DNA of 12,207 nt from Patescibacteria group bacterium (GCA_018827685.1 JAHJXD010000042.1:1-12207), one strand, 5' to 3'; positions 1 to 8,531 are shown, numbered from the stretch's first letter. Program-made: numbers and translations. The notes: generated by a model not told the origin, from the letters alone.

Positions 1-3000
1 ATATAATATTGGCGCTATATCCGCGGATGGAATAAAACCGCCGACAGAAGAAACAATAAAACAGCAGATTAACAATATTGATTTGCAAATACAAGAATTA
101 AGAAAAGAAAAAATCGATATTACAGCCATTAAAATAAAAAGATCAAATGGCGCGATCGACGCGGATATCACAAAATTAAAATTGCTTAAGGCCCAATTAG
201 AAATTCAATTAAAAACATTGCAAGAAAATAAAAATAAAACATGGTGGGATAAAACTGTGGCCTTGGTAAAAAAACAAGGTGCTGTTGCGTATAAACAGGC
301 ATTAAAATATTTTTTAAATACAGTGGCTTATGATATGGCCACTTTTTTAGTAACCCATGACAAAGGGCAATTGCCAATGTTTGAAACTGAAGGCTGGGGA
401 GGTTATTTAAAAAATGTTGGCGAGAATGCCGCAGGAGCATTTTTAGAAGATTTGGGTAAAAATGGTCCGATAAAATTCAATCTTTGTCAGCCAGATCCAA
501 GTATTTTAGCAAAAATAAATTTAGGTTTATATCGAGAAAAAAGGCCATTACCTCCATCTTGTACTTTTAAAGAAATGAGTAAAGCTTGGGACGCGGCTTT
601 AAAAGATAAAGATTTTTTGTCTAAATTTCAGGACATGTTTAACCCTTGGTCAAATGATTTAGGCATTGCTTTAACATTGCAAACTGGAATGGAAACTGAA
701 ATCAGTAAACGAGCCAGTAATGCAATACAAGAAAGAATCGAAAATCAGGGAATAAAGCCTGTTAAAGAGTTTATTAGCGATAAAATAAGAACTCCTGCCA
801 CAGTAGTAAATAAATTTATTGGTTTAGTGGTCGGCGACACGTATGCTTCTGAAAAAATTTATACAGGCGAACCTTTGGCTGATGCCATTAATGTTTTTTT
901 TAATACTTTAGCCGGTAGGTTAATAGATAAATGGTTGAAAAAAGGCATGGTGACTGATTTCCCGACAGTAGTAAATAAACTGGATAATCTTACTAATCCG
1001 GACGCGCAAAATCAAAATCAAGGCACTGCCGGAGCTGAAGATCGATTTAGAAATTTGCTTGAGCCTAATTTTAAAGTAAGAGGAGATTATGATATTTTAA
1101 TTGAGCTTACTGCATGCCCGGATCCGAACAAGGCCGGGCCGACCAATTGCGTGATTGACGAGAAATTCAGGCAGGCGATTGAAAATAATTTAACCGTGGG
1201 ACAGGCTATGGAGCAAGGCTATTTAAACGGCAATGGCGTGTTCGGTTTTACCTCGGACGGATTAGAACCGCGGTTTGGCGAAGGCTATCCTTATCGCTCC
1301 ATGCTGATTTTAAGAAAATTTAGAATTTTGCCAGTAGGCTGGGAAGTGGCGGCGCAGAAAATTAAAGATCAGCAAACAGAGGTTGGCGGAACGAAAAATT
1401 TAAAAGATTTGGTTGATTGTTTTTCCAACGGCGTGGCTTGGTGTGTTGGCATGGTTGATCCTAATTGGGTATTAAAAGCTCCGCAAAATTATTGCGCTCG
1501 TCAAGGCGCTGGCCCGGAAATTTTATCCCAGGAGGTTATGGGAACAGGCGCTGACAGTTCTTTGTCAATCCTGCGTAATGATACTTACTGCGCTGACGAG
1601 CAATCTTGCATTAAGGAAAAAAGCAACGGTTCATGCCAAGCTTATGGCTATTGCACAGAAGAAAGAAGAAAATGGAATTTTAACAGTCCATCTTGCGAGC
1701 CGCGCGATAACACTTGCCAGACATTTAATGGACAGGATAATCAAACTGTTTCTTATTTGCAAAATACTTTGGATTATAGCGGCTGTAATGTTGGCAATGC
1801 AGGCTGTGAAAAATATGCTACGACCGGAACATATAATGCCGCAAGCTCAACTGTTAAATGGGACGCGAATGTTAATCCGATTTATTTAAATAAAAATGCT
1901 GAGACCTGCGAAGCTATTGATCAGGGCTGTCATGGATTTGTTAGAATAATTCCGGAACAAAGTGAAACCTATGCGGACATTAAAACCGCCGGACTAGATA
2001 GCGCTTATGAAAGGTTTTATCCAGACGGCTTGATTTATGAAAAATTATTGCCTGATTATTTAAAACATTCTTGCTATAGTTATGACGCAAACGGCAATAT
2101 TTTAAACAGTACGATTTTAAACAACGCGCCGGCAGAGTGTAATAATTTTGTTCATGAATGCATGGAAGAAGAAGCTGGCTGCGAATTATATACCAGCGCG
2201 GTCGATTATTATAAAATTCCTGCTAAAGTTCAGCCTGCGGATTATTGTCCGGCCGAATGCGCGGGCTATGATACTTATATTCAACAAGCTACGAATTTTG
2301 ATTCTGACCACGATACTTATTTTATCCCTAAAACCGCTAAAACCTGCTCGGCTGAGGCAGTGGGTTGCGATCAATTTACTAATTTAGATGAAGTAGCTAA
2401 AGGCGGCGAAGCAATTGAATACTATACTGCGTTAAGACAGTGTGTTAAACCTAATACTGCGGGAAGCGTCTGTAGCGAATTTTATACTTGGGAAGGTTCG
2501 GACGAGTCTGGTTATCAGTTAAAAGTTGAAAGCTTAAAAGCAAGCGGCGCAGAGCCTGCTGTAACCCAAAACGACGTTGCTTTATGCGATAAAAGTATTT
2601 ATAATTTATTGCCAAGCAACCCGGCTTATAACGCGAATTGCCGCCAATTTTATAATCGCGAAGGCGATGTTTTTTATCATTTATATAATTTAACGATTTC
2701 CTGTTCTGACGACTGCCATCCTTTTCGCAAAACCATGGCTGTCCAAGACACTGCCTTGTCTTGCGCGGGCGGCGGAGTTTGGGACGACTCGTCCCAAGCC
2801 TGTATTTATATGGTCATACCAAGCCAAGGCGTGACTTGCTCGGCCGCGCAATTAGGTTGTCGCGAATATACAGGCAACACAGGCAATGATGTCAGGAATA
2901 TTTTTATTGATGATTTTTCCGGCGGCACTACCAGTGGCTGGGTTGGGGTTAATGGTTCTACTGTAGCGCCTTCTAGCGAGGCGCTTACCTTAGATTCGGA

Positions 3001-6000
3001 TAACAAGGGTAATTCGTTAAGCGTGAAAGGCAGTTTGTTCAGCGCCAGCCGTGCTGTGGGCAACGCGGTAACTCAAAATAAATCTTATGTTTTGAATTTT
3101 GTAGCCAAAGTCGCCACGCCGACTGATTTAAACATAAGCTTTGTTAATGCTAGCGGGGTTAAAGCTGGTTTTGCCACCACGCATCTTACGGCTGATTGGC
3201 AAATTATTTCAACTAATTTAACCAATTTCAACCACCAAGCTATGGATGATGAAGTAATGCTGTTTGAGGCCGGACAGGATTTTTATATTGATACTGTAAC
3301 CTTAACCGAAATCGTGGACCGTTATTATTTAATTAAAAATTCTTGGCAGACACCGGCTTCGTGCGATAGTGAACCTGATGGCACTGCGCATCAATATTAT
3401 ATGCTTGGTTGCGAACAATACGCGGACAGAGCTAATAAAACTCATTATTTAAAAAATTTCAGCGAGCTTTGTTCTGAATCTGCCGTGGGCTGCGAGCTGA
3501 TGATTGATACAAAAAATTCAACCGCTACGACCACGGAAACTTTTGTTAATTCCAACACAACTGAAACTGTGCAGGCGGACAGCTTTATTTACGCAGTTTA
3601 TGATCAAAATAAATTATGCAATAGCGATTCTAAGGGCTGCGCGCTTTTAGGCAAGCCTTATACTTACGAAAATACTACTTTATACGGAGATATATATTTA
3701 AAAAATAATCCGGATAAATATAATACGATTTTGTGCGACCAGGACGCGATCGGCTGCCAGGCTTTCACCTATGACAAAGGCGAGGAATATTTTAAAGACC
3801 CTGGCGATATGGTCTGCGAGTGGCGGCAAGAATTCGCCACCACAACCAACCCTGCCTGGTTTAAGAAAAAAATAAAAAGATGCGGTGATAATAATGGTAC
3901 GGTTTGCTTAAGCAATACTGATTGCTCGTCAGGAGTTGAATGCCAGCTGGAAACGGATGATAAACCTTGTGCAGTCAGTGAAAATAAAACTTTTGGTTTT
4001 GGCGGTCCTGACGCCAGAATAAGCCAACCAATGTCTGATAATGGCGTTAAGTGGGCTGGAATTTGCTCGGCTGCTAATTCAGGCTGTGGCGAATATATTG
4101 ATCCAATGTCAAAATTTAGTATTGATATTATTTTTAATGGTGATTTTGCTGATTTAGATGACGATGTTAACACTGTTGATGATGGTTGGGACCTCGGCCG
4201 AACGCAAAATATAACTTTGCAGCCTAACACGGTTTATCGCTTGGCCCGCGCGGCCGCGGCCGGACAGCTAACGCTTGATAATTGTTCTTCTACTAACGCG
4301 CTTTATGAAATATATGAAATAAATGAAAATAACAATTTAACCGGTCCGGTGAATTCAATCACGATTAGCGCAGAAAATTATGCCAATAGCAAAATTTTCT
4401 ATTATAAAAACAACACAGCGGCTAGTTGTAAAATTACTGCGGGAAGTTCGGATGGCGCTGTAGAATTAAAACAAGTAATTATTGATTACCAATTAGCGCA
4501 GGATTTAGACAAGCAAGGCTGTAATGGCATAGTGAATTTTGATAAAGGTTGTGTTTTATTTAATGAAAGAAAACAGGCTGGTTCAAATTTGGCCGGTTTA
4601 ACTTGGGATGCTGATACAACTAATAAAGATTCAGGACCGAATAATGGAGAAGAAAATAATCGCGATTCTAATGTAATAATTAAAGTTAAACCTGATCGTG
4701 TTTGTGGTAAATGGTTGGCTTGCCGCGACATGAAGTCAACACCAGAAGAAAAAATTTGTTTAGGCATGGGTATTTGCGATAGACTTGATGAAAATGGACA
4801 ATGTGACAGATTTTTAGATATCCCAAGAGAAGATCGGAAAAATCAACAATATGATTCTTCAGGTTATTTTGATAATATGTCAGGCTATGTAAAAGTCGGT
4901 TTAGCTAATTCAACTAATTTATTTGGCACTAAAACCCATCCATATTATAATGATGATTACAAGTTTGGCGAGATGAAAACTTTTGGAATTTCCGCTAATA
5001 TTTCCAATTGGGATTTTGAAGATATAGCAAATGTAGATAGTTCAGAATCAAATGATTCCAGCGATTCTGATATACCTTATATTGGCTGGTCATGCGATAA
5101 AGACGGGAGCGATGAATATATTTGCGAAACTATTGACGATCCTGTGGAAGCTCAAGATGAGAATATTTGTTTTAAAAAAGAAAATAAAAATTGTGTTCTT
5201 TACGCGCCTTCAGGCAGAAGCTTTTTAAAAGTTAATAGCAAGGGCAGTGGAGACTATATGGTATCTACAACGCCTAGCTATGAAATTAGCGTTGCTAAGA
5301 ATAGGGATTATACATTAACCGCTTATATTAATACTTCAAAGATTACAGATGGCGAAGCTGTTTTGTCTATTATTGGTTTTACTGATAAAAACGCTAACAT
5401 AACAGACTATCAAAGATTGCTTAAACAAGATGGTTGGATAGCTTCAACTTCATATAGTATTGACCCGGAATGGAAATTAGTCAAATTTTCTTTTAAAACC
5501 GGTCTTATAACATCGGCAATTAGAATTAAATTGTCTTTTACAGATGGCGCTACCGGATCGTACTATATTGACGATATTAAGATAAAACCAATGCTTGAAT
5601 CGCGGGATAATTGGAAAACTCATCAAAGTTGCCGGCTTTATCCGCTTAGCGATTCTCTTGCCTGTGAATATTATGATGAGTCAGGTATGCATTATAAAGG
5701 CCAATATGGTTATTGTCTTGAATATGATCGCTATCCTGGAAACTCTAATGTTTGTTTGCTTTGGTGGCCAACGCCAAATCAAGCTGAAAGGTTTAATGAT
5801 TTTTGCGGTGACGGACATATTGATGGCGAAGAAGATTGTGATTGTGGCACAGATAAGAATGGTAACGTAATTTACAATTGTTTCAATGGGCCTTTACCTT
5901 TTGGCGGCGCGAATGCTTATTGGCCATATGGTACGCATAAAAATAATCAATATCAGTGCGTAAATTGTAAGTGGACAAATGGGTGGTGCGGAGATGGAGT

Positions 6001-6979
6001 GATACAATCTTCTATAAATAGCGAACATTGTGACTGGAATGATGAGAATACAAGTTTGCCGAATTTAAAAGAGCAGACTTGCTGGAGCGATCATAGTAAA
6101 TTAGGGGATCTTATAACTGAAAACTCAAGTCACTATGCTCAACAAGATTTTGCGCATGATGGTTATATTGATTATTTGTATGGTAATTTGAGTTGTTATA
6201 ATAATTCTGATTCTTCTAAAAGATGCAAATTTAACGCAACAGCATGTTCGGATAAGTTGGTAAACAATCATCATACTCGAAAGCAATGCACAGATGCAGG
6301 CGGGGTTGTTGTAAATAACTTAGCACATCAAGTAACCGCCACCACTACCGGGGCTATTATATCAGCTGAAGTTGGGGACAAATATAAAGATTATTTTTGT
6401 AAGTTTAGCGGAAGTTGGAGTGGGGCGCCAATTGTTACTTATGAACCTGTATGCGGTGGTAAGTCTAATTGTGAGAAGTTGAGTCGTTCTCAGTGTGAAT
6501 GTGTGTGGCAAACTTCACCATGGATTACTTATGAGCCTGTATGCGGTGGTAAGTCTAATTGTGAGTTGGCGGGGGGTATATTCAGTGGTTATAATTGTGA
6601 ATGTACATACCCTGCTCCAGCAGACCATGCTTGCCAAGATAAAGGTTGGGCACAATATGAAAATTGGAGTAAAACAATTGCCGAAAGTTGTAACGATAGA
6701 AATGATAGCGAAATTGCGGATTGCAATGAGCGAAAGGGATATAGTTACGGTTGCGAAATAAATAAGTGCAACTGCCACGGCGTGTCGTGTGAGGATGAAA
6801 AGGACGAAGGCAGTTCTGAAGTATGGGGTACAAGCGAGTATCATAATACTTTTTCAAACACACCAAGAGAATCTTGTACTATACGGGCTGAGTGGGACGA
6901 GTTTGGTGATTGGGAGGGCGATACAGTTACCGTTGAGTGTAGTGCTTACGCAACTCTTACAGAAATCGGGTGTTATTAA
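1..6979 (+). CDS. Giant cysteine-rich, multi-domain exported-type protein (5' partial)
   Basis: The frame is open from position 2 to the TAA at 6977-6979. The TTG at 83 is only the first possible start codon in the window, so the true start and any signal peptide lie upstream. Residues are counted from codon 83. Residues 1-50 are charged and coiled-coil-like. About 60-490 form an alpha-rich part resembling, from memory, N-terminal regions of giant CPR proteins (WGGYL, GYPYRSM, DPNWVLKAP). About 500-1340 are Cys-rich, with nine C-x5-G-C motifs. Jelly-roll-like beta modules lie near 939-1080, 1345-1470 and 1636-1838, each ending in a strand like YIDDIKI. Myxococcus-type Cys-rich repeats (CGDGHIDGEEDCDCG, CGDGVIQ) start near 1908 and 1969. 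The tail from about 2069 is Cys/Trp-rich with a tandem repeat. No membrane helix is evident. The abundant cysteines imply an oxidising location outside the cytoplasm. I infer a surface or secretion-associated protein from the VirB6-like neighbour; its function is unknown. Confidence 0.9.
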   Translation, partial: YNIGAISADGIKPPTEETIKQQINNIDLQIQELRKEKIDITAIKIKRSNGAIDADITKLKLLKAQLEIQLKTLQENKNKTWWDKTVALVKKQGAVAYKQALKYFLNTVAYDMATFLVTHDKGQLPMFETEGWGGYLKNVGENAAGAFLEDLGKNGPIKFNLCQPDPSILAKINLGLYREKRPLPPSCTFKEMSKAWDAALKDKDFLSKFQDMFNPWSNDLGIALTLQTGMETEISKRASNAIQERIENQGIKPVKEFISDKIRTPATVVNKFIGLVVGDTYASEKIYTGEPLADAINVFFNTLAGRLIDKWLKKGMVTDFPTVVNKLDNLTNPDAQNQNQGTAGAEDRFRNLLEPNFKVRGDYDILIELTACPDPNKAGPTNCVIDEKFRQAIENNLTVGQAMEQGYLNGNGVFGFTSDGLEPRFGEGYPYRSMLILRKFRILPVGWEVAAQKIKDQQTEVGGTKNLKDLVDCFSNGVAWCVGMVDPNWVLKAPQNYCARQGAGPEILSQEVMGTGADSSLSILRNDTYCADEQSCIKEKSNGSCQAYGYCTEERRKWNFNSPSCEPRDNTCQTFNGQDNQTVSYLQNTLDYSGCNVGNAGCEKYATTGTYNAASSTVKWDANVNPIYLNKNAETCEAIDQGCHGFVRIIPEQSETYADIKTAGLDSAYERFYPDGLIYEKLLPDYLKHSCYSYDANGNILNSTILNNAPAECNNFVHECMEEEAGCELYTSAVDYYKIPAKVQPADYCPAECAGYDTYIQQATNFDSDHDTYFIPKTAKTCSAEAVGCDQFTNLDEVAKGGEAIEYYTALRQCVKPNTAGSVCSEFYTWEGSDESGYQLKVESLKASGAEPAVTQNDVALCDKSIYNLLPSNPAYNANCRQFYNREGDVFYHLYNLTISCSDDCHPFRKTMAVQDTALSCAGGGVWDDSSQACIYMVIPSQGVTCSAAQLGCREYTGNTGNDVRNIFIDDFSGGTTSGWVGVNGSTVAPSSEALTLDSDNKGNSLSVKGSLFSASRAVGNAVTQNKSYVLNFVAKVATPTDLNISFVNASGVKAGFATTHLTADWQIISTNLTNFNHQAMDDEVMLFEAGQDFYIDTVTLTEIVDRYYLIKNSWQTPASCDSEPDGTAHQYYMLGCEQYADRANKTHYLKNFSELCSESAVGCELMIDTKNSTATTTETFVNSNTTETVQADSFIYAVYDQNKLCNSDSKGCALLGKPYTYENTTLYGDIYLKNNPDKYNTILCDQDAIGCQAFTYDKGEEYFKDPGDMVCEWRQEFATTTNPAWFKKKIKRCGDNNGTVCLSNTDCSSGVECQLETDDKPCAVSENKTFGFGGPDARISQPMSDNGVKWAGICSAANSGCGEYIDPMSKFSIDIIFNGDFADLDDDVNTVDDGWDLGRTQNITLQPNTVYRLARAAAAGQLTLDNCSSTNALYEIYEINENNNLTGPVNSITISAENYANSKIFYYKNNTAASCKITAGSSDGAVELKQVIIDYQLAQDLDKQGCNGIVNFDKGCVLFNERKQAGSNLAGLTWDADTTNKDSGPNNGEENNRDSNVIIKVKPDRVCGKWLACRDMKSTPEEKICLGMGICDRLDENGQCDRFLDIPREDRKNQQYDSSGYFDNMSGYVKVGLANSTNLFGTKTHPYYNDDYKFGEMKTFGISANISNWDFEDIANVDSSESNDSSDSDIPYIGWSCDKDGSDEYICETIDDPVEAQDENICFKKENKNCVLYAPSGRSFLKVNSKGSGDYMVSTTPSYEISVAKNRDYTLTAYINTSKITDGEAVLSIIGFTDKNANITDYQRLLKQDGWIASTSYSIDPEWKLVKFSFKTGLITSAIRIKLSFTDGATGSYYIDDIKIKPMLESRDNWKTHQSCRLYPLSDSLACEYYDESGMHYKGQYGYCLEYDRYPGNSNVCLLWWPTPNQAERFNDFCGDGHIDGEEDCDCGTDKNGNVIYNCFNGPLPFGGANAYWPYGTHKNNQYQCVNCKWTNGWCGDGVIQSSINSEHCDWNDENTSLPNLKEQTCWSDHSKLGDLITENSSHYAQQDFAHDGYIDYLYGNLSCYNNSDSSKRCKFNATACSDKLVNNHHTRKQCTDAGGVVVNNLAHQVTATTTGAIISAEVGDKYKDYFCKFSGSWSGAPIVTYEPVCGGKSNCEKLSRSQCECVWQTSPWITYEPVCGGKSNCELAGGIFSGYNCECTYPAPADHACQDKGWAQYENWSKTIAESCNDRNDSEIADCNERKGYSYGCEINKCNCHGVSCEDEKDEGSSEVWGTSEYHNTFSNTPRESCTIRAEWDEFGDWEGDTVTVECSAYATLTEIGCY
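1784..4087 (+). repeat. Region coding for nine C-x5-G-C-x2-hydrophobic motifs
   Basis: Within the giant protein, the motif Cys, five residues, Gly-Cys, two residues, then usually Phe, Tyr, Leu or Met recurs at residues 568, 609, 693, 755, 919, 1130, 1179, 1218 and 1328 (counted from codon 83). Examples are CEAIDQGCHGF, CSAEAVGCDQF, CSESAVGCELM and CSAANSGCGEY. Spacing between copies is irregular, about 40 to 210 residues, and DNA-level similarity is low. This is therefore an old, diverged structural repeat and not a recent tandem array. Most likely each copy closes a small disulfide-stabilised unit. A jelly-roll-like module sits between the fifth and sixth copies. Degenerate copies, with longer loops between the cysteines, occur near residues 1100 and 1475. 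Confidence 0.7.
6435..6565 (+). repeat. 90-bp-period tandem duplication in the tail of the giant gene
   Basis: A 41-base segment at 6435-6475 recurs at 6525-6565 with one mismatch (6445 A versus 6535 G). It encodes TYEPVCGGKSNCE twice, at residues 2119 and 2149 counted from codon 83, a period of exactly 30 codons. The sequence between the two copies is unlike that following the second, except that both end in a Cys-x-Cys (CEC). The near identity at DNA level, including synonymous positions, points to a recent duplication or gene conversion, unlike the old diverged Cys motifs upstream. Confidence 0.85.
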
Positions 6980-7009
6980 TTGTTTGAACCACTGATTAGC
7001 GCATGTTAT

Positions 7010-7438
7010 ATGATAAAAATATTAACTAAAAAACAATTAAATAAATTGTCCAGAAAATATTGTATTAATGTTATTTATCTTTTTGGTTCTCAAGCAGAAA
7101 AAAATACGACAAATCAAAGCGATTATGATTTCGCAGTTTTATTAGATGAGAAAATAAAACCTGAAGAATACGGGCAATATCAAATAGATATTATTTCTGA
7201 ATTATTATTGCTTATAAAAACAGATCATATTGATTTAATTATTTTGAATAATAAAAAAGTTCCTTTGCTTTTAAAATATAATATAATTAAACAAGGCAAA
7301 CTGCTTTATGAGAAAAAAAACAGCGAAAGAATTTTTTTAGAAGTTGATATTTTAAGACATTGGTTTGATTGGCAATATTTTGAAGAAATGTGGGGGAATA
7401 TTTATATTAAGCAAATGGCTAAAGGTAAAATATTTTAA
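7010..7438 (+). CDS. mntA: MntA-type antitoxin, minimal nucleotidyltransferase (AMPylates HepT)
   Basis: A 142-residue protein of the minimal nucleotidyltransferase family. The active-site signature GS-x10-D-x-D is exact: Gly26-Ser27, Asp38 and Asp40 (YLFGSQAEKN then SDYDFAVLL). The third acidic residue is probably Asp75 in HIDLIILN. In characterised type VII systems MntA transfers AMP to a Tyr of the HepT toxin and silences it. Here the partner follows five bases downstream, which fits that role. The frame also allows a TTG start at 6980, directly after the previous stop. I prefer ATG 7010 because it places the GS motif at the usual distance from the N-terminus and family members begin this way. 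No Shine-Dalgarno sequence is seen. The gene looks more AT-rich than the giant gene before it, which would fit independent acquisition. A regulatory nucleotidyltransferase of another kind is possible but less likely given the HepT neighbour. Confidence 0.88.
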   Translation: MIKILTKKQLNKLSRKYCINVIYLFGSQAEKNTTNQSDYDFAVLLDEKIKPEEYGQYQIDIISELLLLIKTDHIDLIILNNKKVPLLLKYNIIKQGKLLYEKKNSERIFLEVDILRHWFDWQYFEEMWGNIYIKQMAKGKIF

Positions 7439-7443
7439 ATAAT

Positions 7444-7866
7444 ATGACAACGGCAAAATATACGTTAAAAACCCATCAAAATATTTTAAAAGAAAATATT
7501 AAAAAATTAGAAAGATACAAAAAAAGATTCAGCAAAAAGGCATTTTTAGATGACGAATTAGTTATTGACGCAATATGCAAAGCGCTTGGAGAGACAATAG
7601 AAATAATGTTAACAACCGGGAATATGATAATCGCGCAAAAAGGTTTTAAAAAACCGGAAAAAAATGATGATATTTTTGATATTTTAGCGAATGAAAAAAT
7701 TTATTCTAAAAATTTAGCCAATAAATTATGGGGGTTAGGAGGTTTTCGCAATATTTTAGTTCATAATTACATAACCATTGATCTTAATTTAGTTTATAAT
7801 CATTTAGAAAAAGGCATTCCTATTTTTAAAGAATACGCGAAACATATCGCTAAATTTTTAGTTTAA
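7444..7866 (+). CDS. hepT: HepT-like RNase toxin (DUF86/HEPN family)
   Basis: A 140-residue, all-helical, basic protein. It carries the HEPN ribonuclease signature R-x4-H-x-Y at Arg102, His107 and Tyr109 (FRNILVHNYI). In characterised HepT toxins these residues form the RNase site across a dimer, and the Tyr is the residue AMPylated by MntA. The length is typical for HepT. The gene starts five bases after the mntA stop, so the two are surely co-transcribed, antitoxin first. All signature residues are intact, so the toxin should be active unless modified. The RNA target cannot be told from sequence. The only purine-rich stretch upstream, AAAGG at 7421-7425, is too far from the ATG to be a good ribosome binding site. 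Confidence 0.88.
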   Translation: MTTAKYTLKTHQNILKENIKKLERYKKRFSKKAFLDDELVIDAICKALGETIEIMLTTGNMIIAQKGFKKPEKNDDIFDILANEKIYSKNLANKLWGLGGFRNILVHNYITIDLNLVYNHLEKGIPIFKEYAKHIAKFLV

Positions 7867-7883
7867 AGGTTGTTGTAAAATTT

Positions 7884-8531
7884 ATGGCAAATTTAGATAG
7901 CACATTATTAAGAAATCAAAATGAAGAAAATAACGCGGCAGGAGCGCTTAGACAAGACAAAAGAAAAAATAATAATAAAGAAGAGGGAGATGATGAAGAA
8001 GGCGGCGCGGTCGATGGGCATAAAAATAGCAGGGGCGGGAGTGGTAATATGGCTAATGATTCACAGTGGCGTAATAGGTTAGACCAGGCGAAACAAAGAA
8101 GTAAGAATAATGCCAATTTAGAAAAAAATTTTATCGGCAAACAGATTGCCAAAAGCGCGGCCAATAAAGTCGCCGAAGGATCAACTAAAATATTTATAGT
8201 TTTATTATTTATCGCTTTAATGGTTGATTTATTGGAATATTTGGATTTTGGAATTTTTTCTGCGCTGGTCAATGTCGGCATTTATGCGATCGTAGTAACC
8301 GCCGGTTTCTTTACTTGGTTTTTAAAAAACAATAATAATAAATATAACATTTTTAATCTGCTTAAAGGCCAGATGTGGAAATATTTGATAATGCCTTTGT
8401 TTGAAATGTTTCCACTAATTAATGTTTTGCCGTTTTGGACCGGTACGGTAGTTATGATGTGGGTTAAAGTAAGCTATGAGCGAAAAAAATTGGGTATTGT
8501 TAATAAAAAAGACTTTAATACTAAAGATTAA
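7884..8531 (+). CDS. Three-helix membrane protein with charged N-terminal arm, VirB6 neighbour
   Basis: A 215-residue protein I cannot assign to a named family. Residues 1-98 are hydrophilic, rich in Asn, Lys, Glu and Gly, with an acidic patch (KEEGDDEEGG) followed by a basic, helix-prone stretch. Three hydrophobic segments follow at about 102-118, 124-147 and 166-195, the last broken by Pro and Phe. The short C-terminus is basic (YERKKLG). This suggests an inner-membrane protein with a long soluble arm. ATG 7884 lies 17 bases after the hepT stop, with a weak AAAGG about 14 bases upstream. It directly precedes the VirB6-like gene, so I infer that it belongs to the same envelope or secretion apparatus, perhaps as an accessory membrane subunit. 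A role as a PrgI-like component is conceivable, but I see no diagnostic motif. Confidence 0.75.
   Translation: MANLDSTLLRNQNEENNAAGALRQDKRKNNNKEEGDDEEGGAVDGHKNSRGGSGNMANDSQWRNRLDQAKQRSKNNANLEKNFIGKQIAKSAANKVAEGSTKIFIVLLFIALMVDLLEYLDFGIFSALVNVGIYAIVVTAGFFTWFLKNNNNKYNIFNLLKGQMWKYLIMPLFEMFPLINVLPFWTGTVVMMWVKVSYERKKLGIVNKKDFNTKD

Noticed and set aside
83..85. TTG at 83 as the true start of the giant gene
   Set aside because: The same frame is open back to the window edge and its codons read as ordinary protein (NIGAISADGIKPP). There is no ribosome binding site before the TTG, so the gene most likely starts outside the window.
6437..6565. Kazal-type protease inhibitor domains suggested by TYEPVCGGKSNCE
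   Set aside because: The PVCG core is similar, but the usual G-x-T-Y-x-N-x-C stretch and the full set of six spaced cysteines are not present in either copy.
6287..7009. Diversity-generating retroelement variable region at the 3' end of the giant gene
   Set aside because: CPR genomes often carry these elements and the tail looks variable. However, there is no reverse transcriptase, template repeat or accessory gene in the window, and the one repeat is a tandem duplication inside the gene with a single A/G difference.
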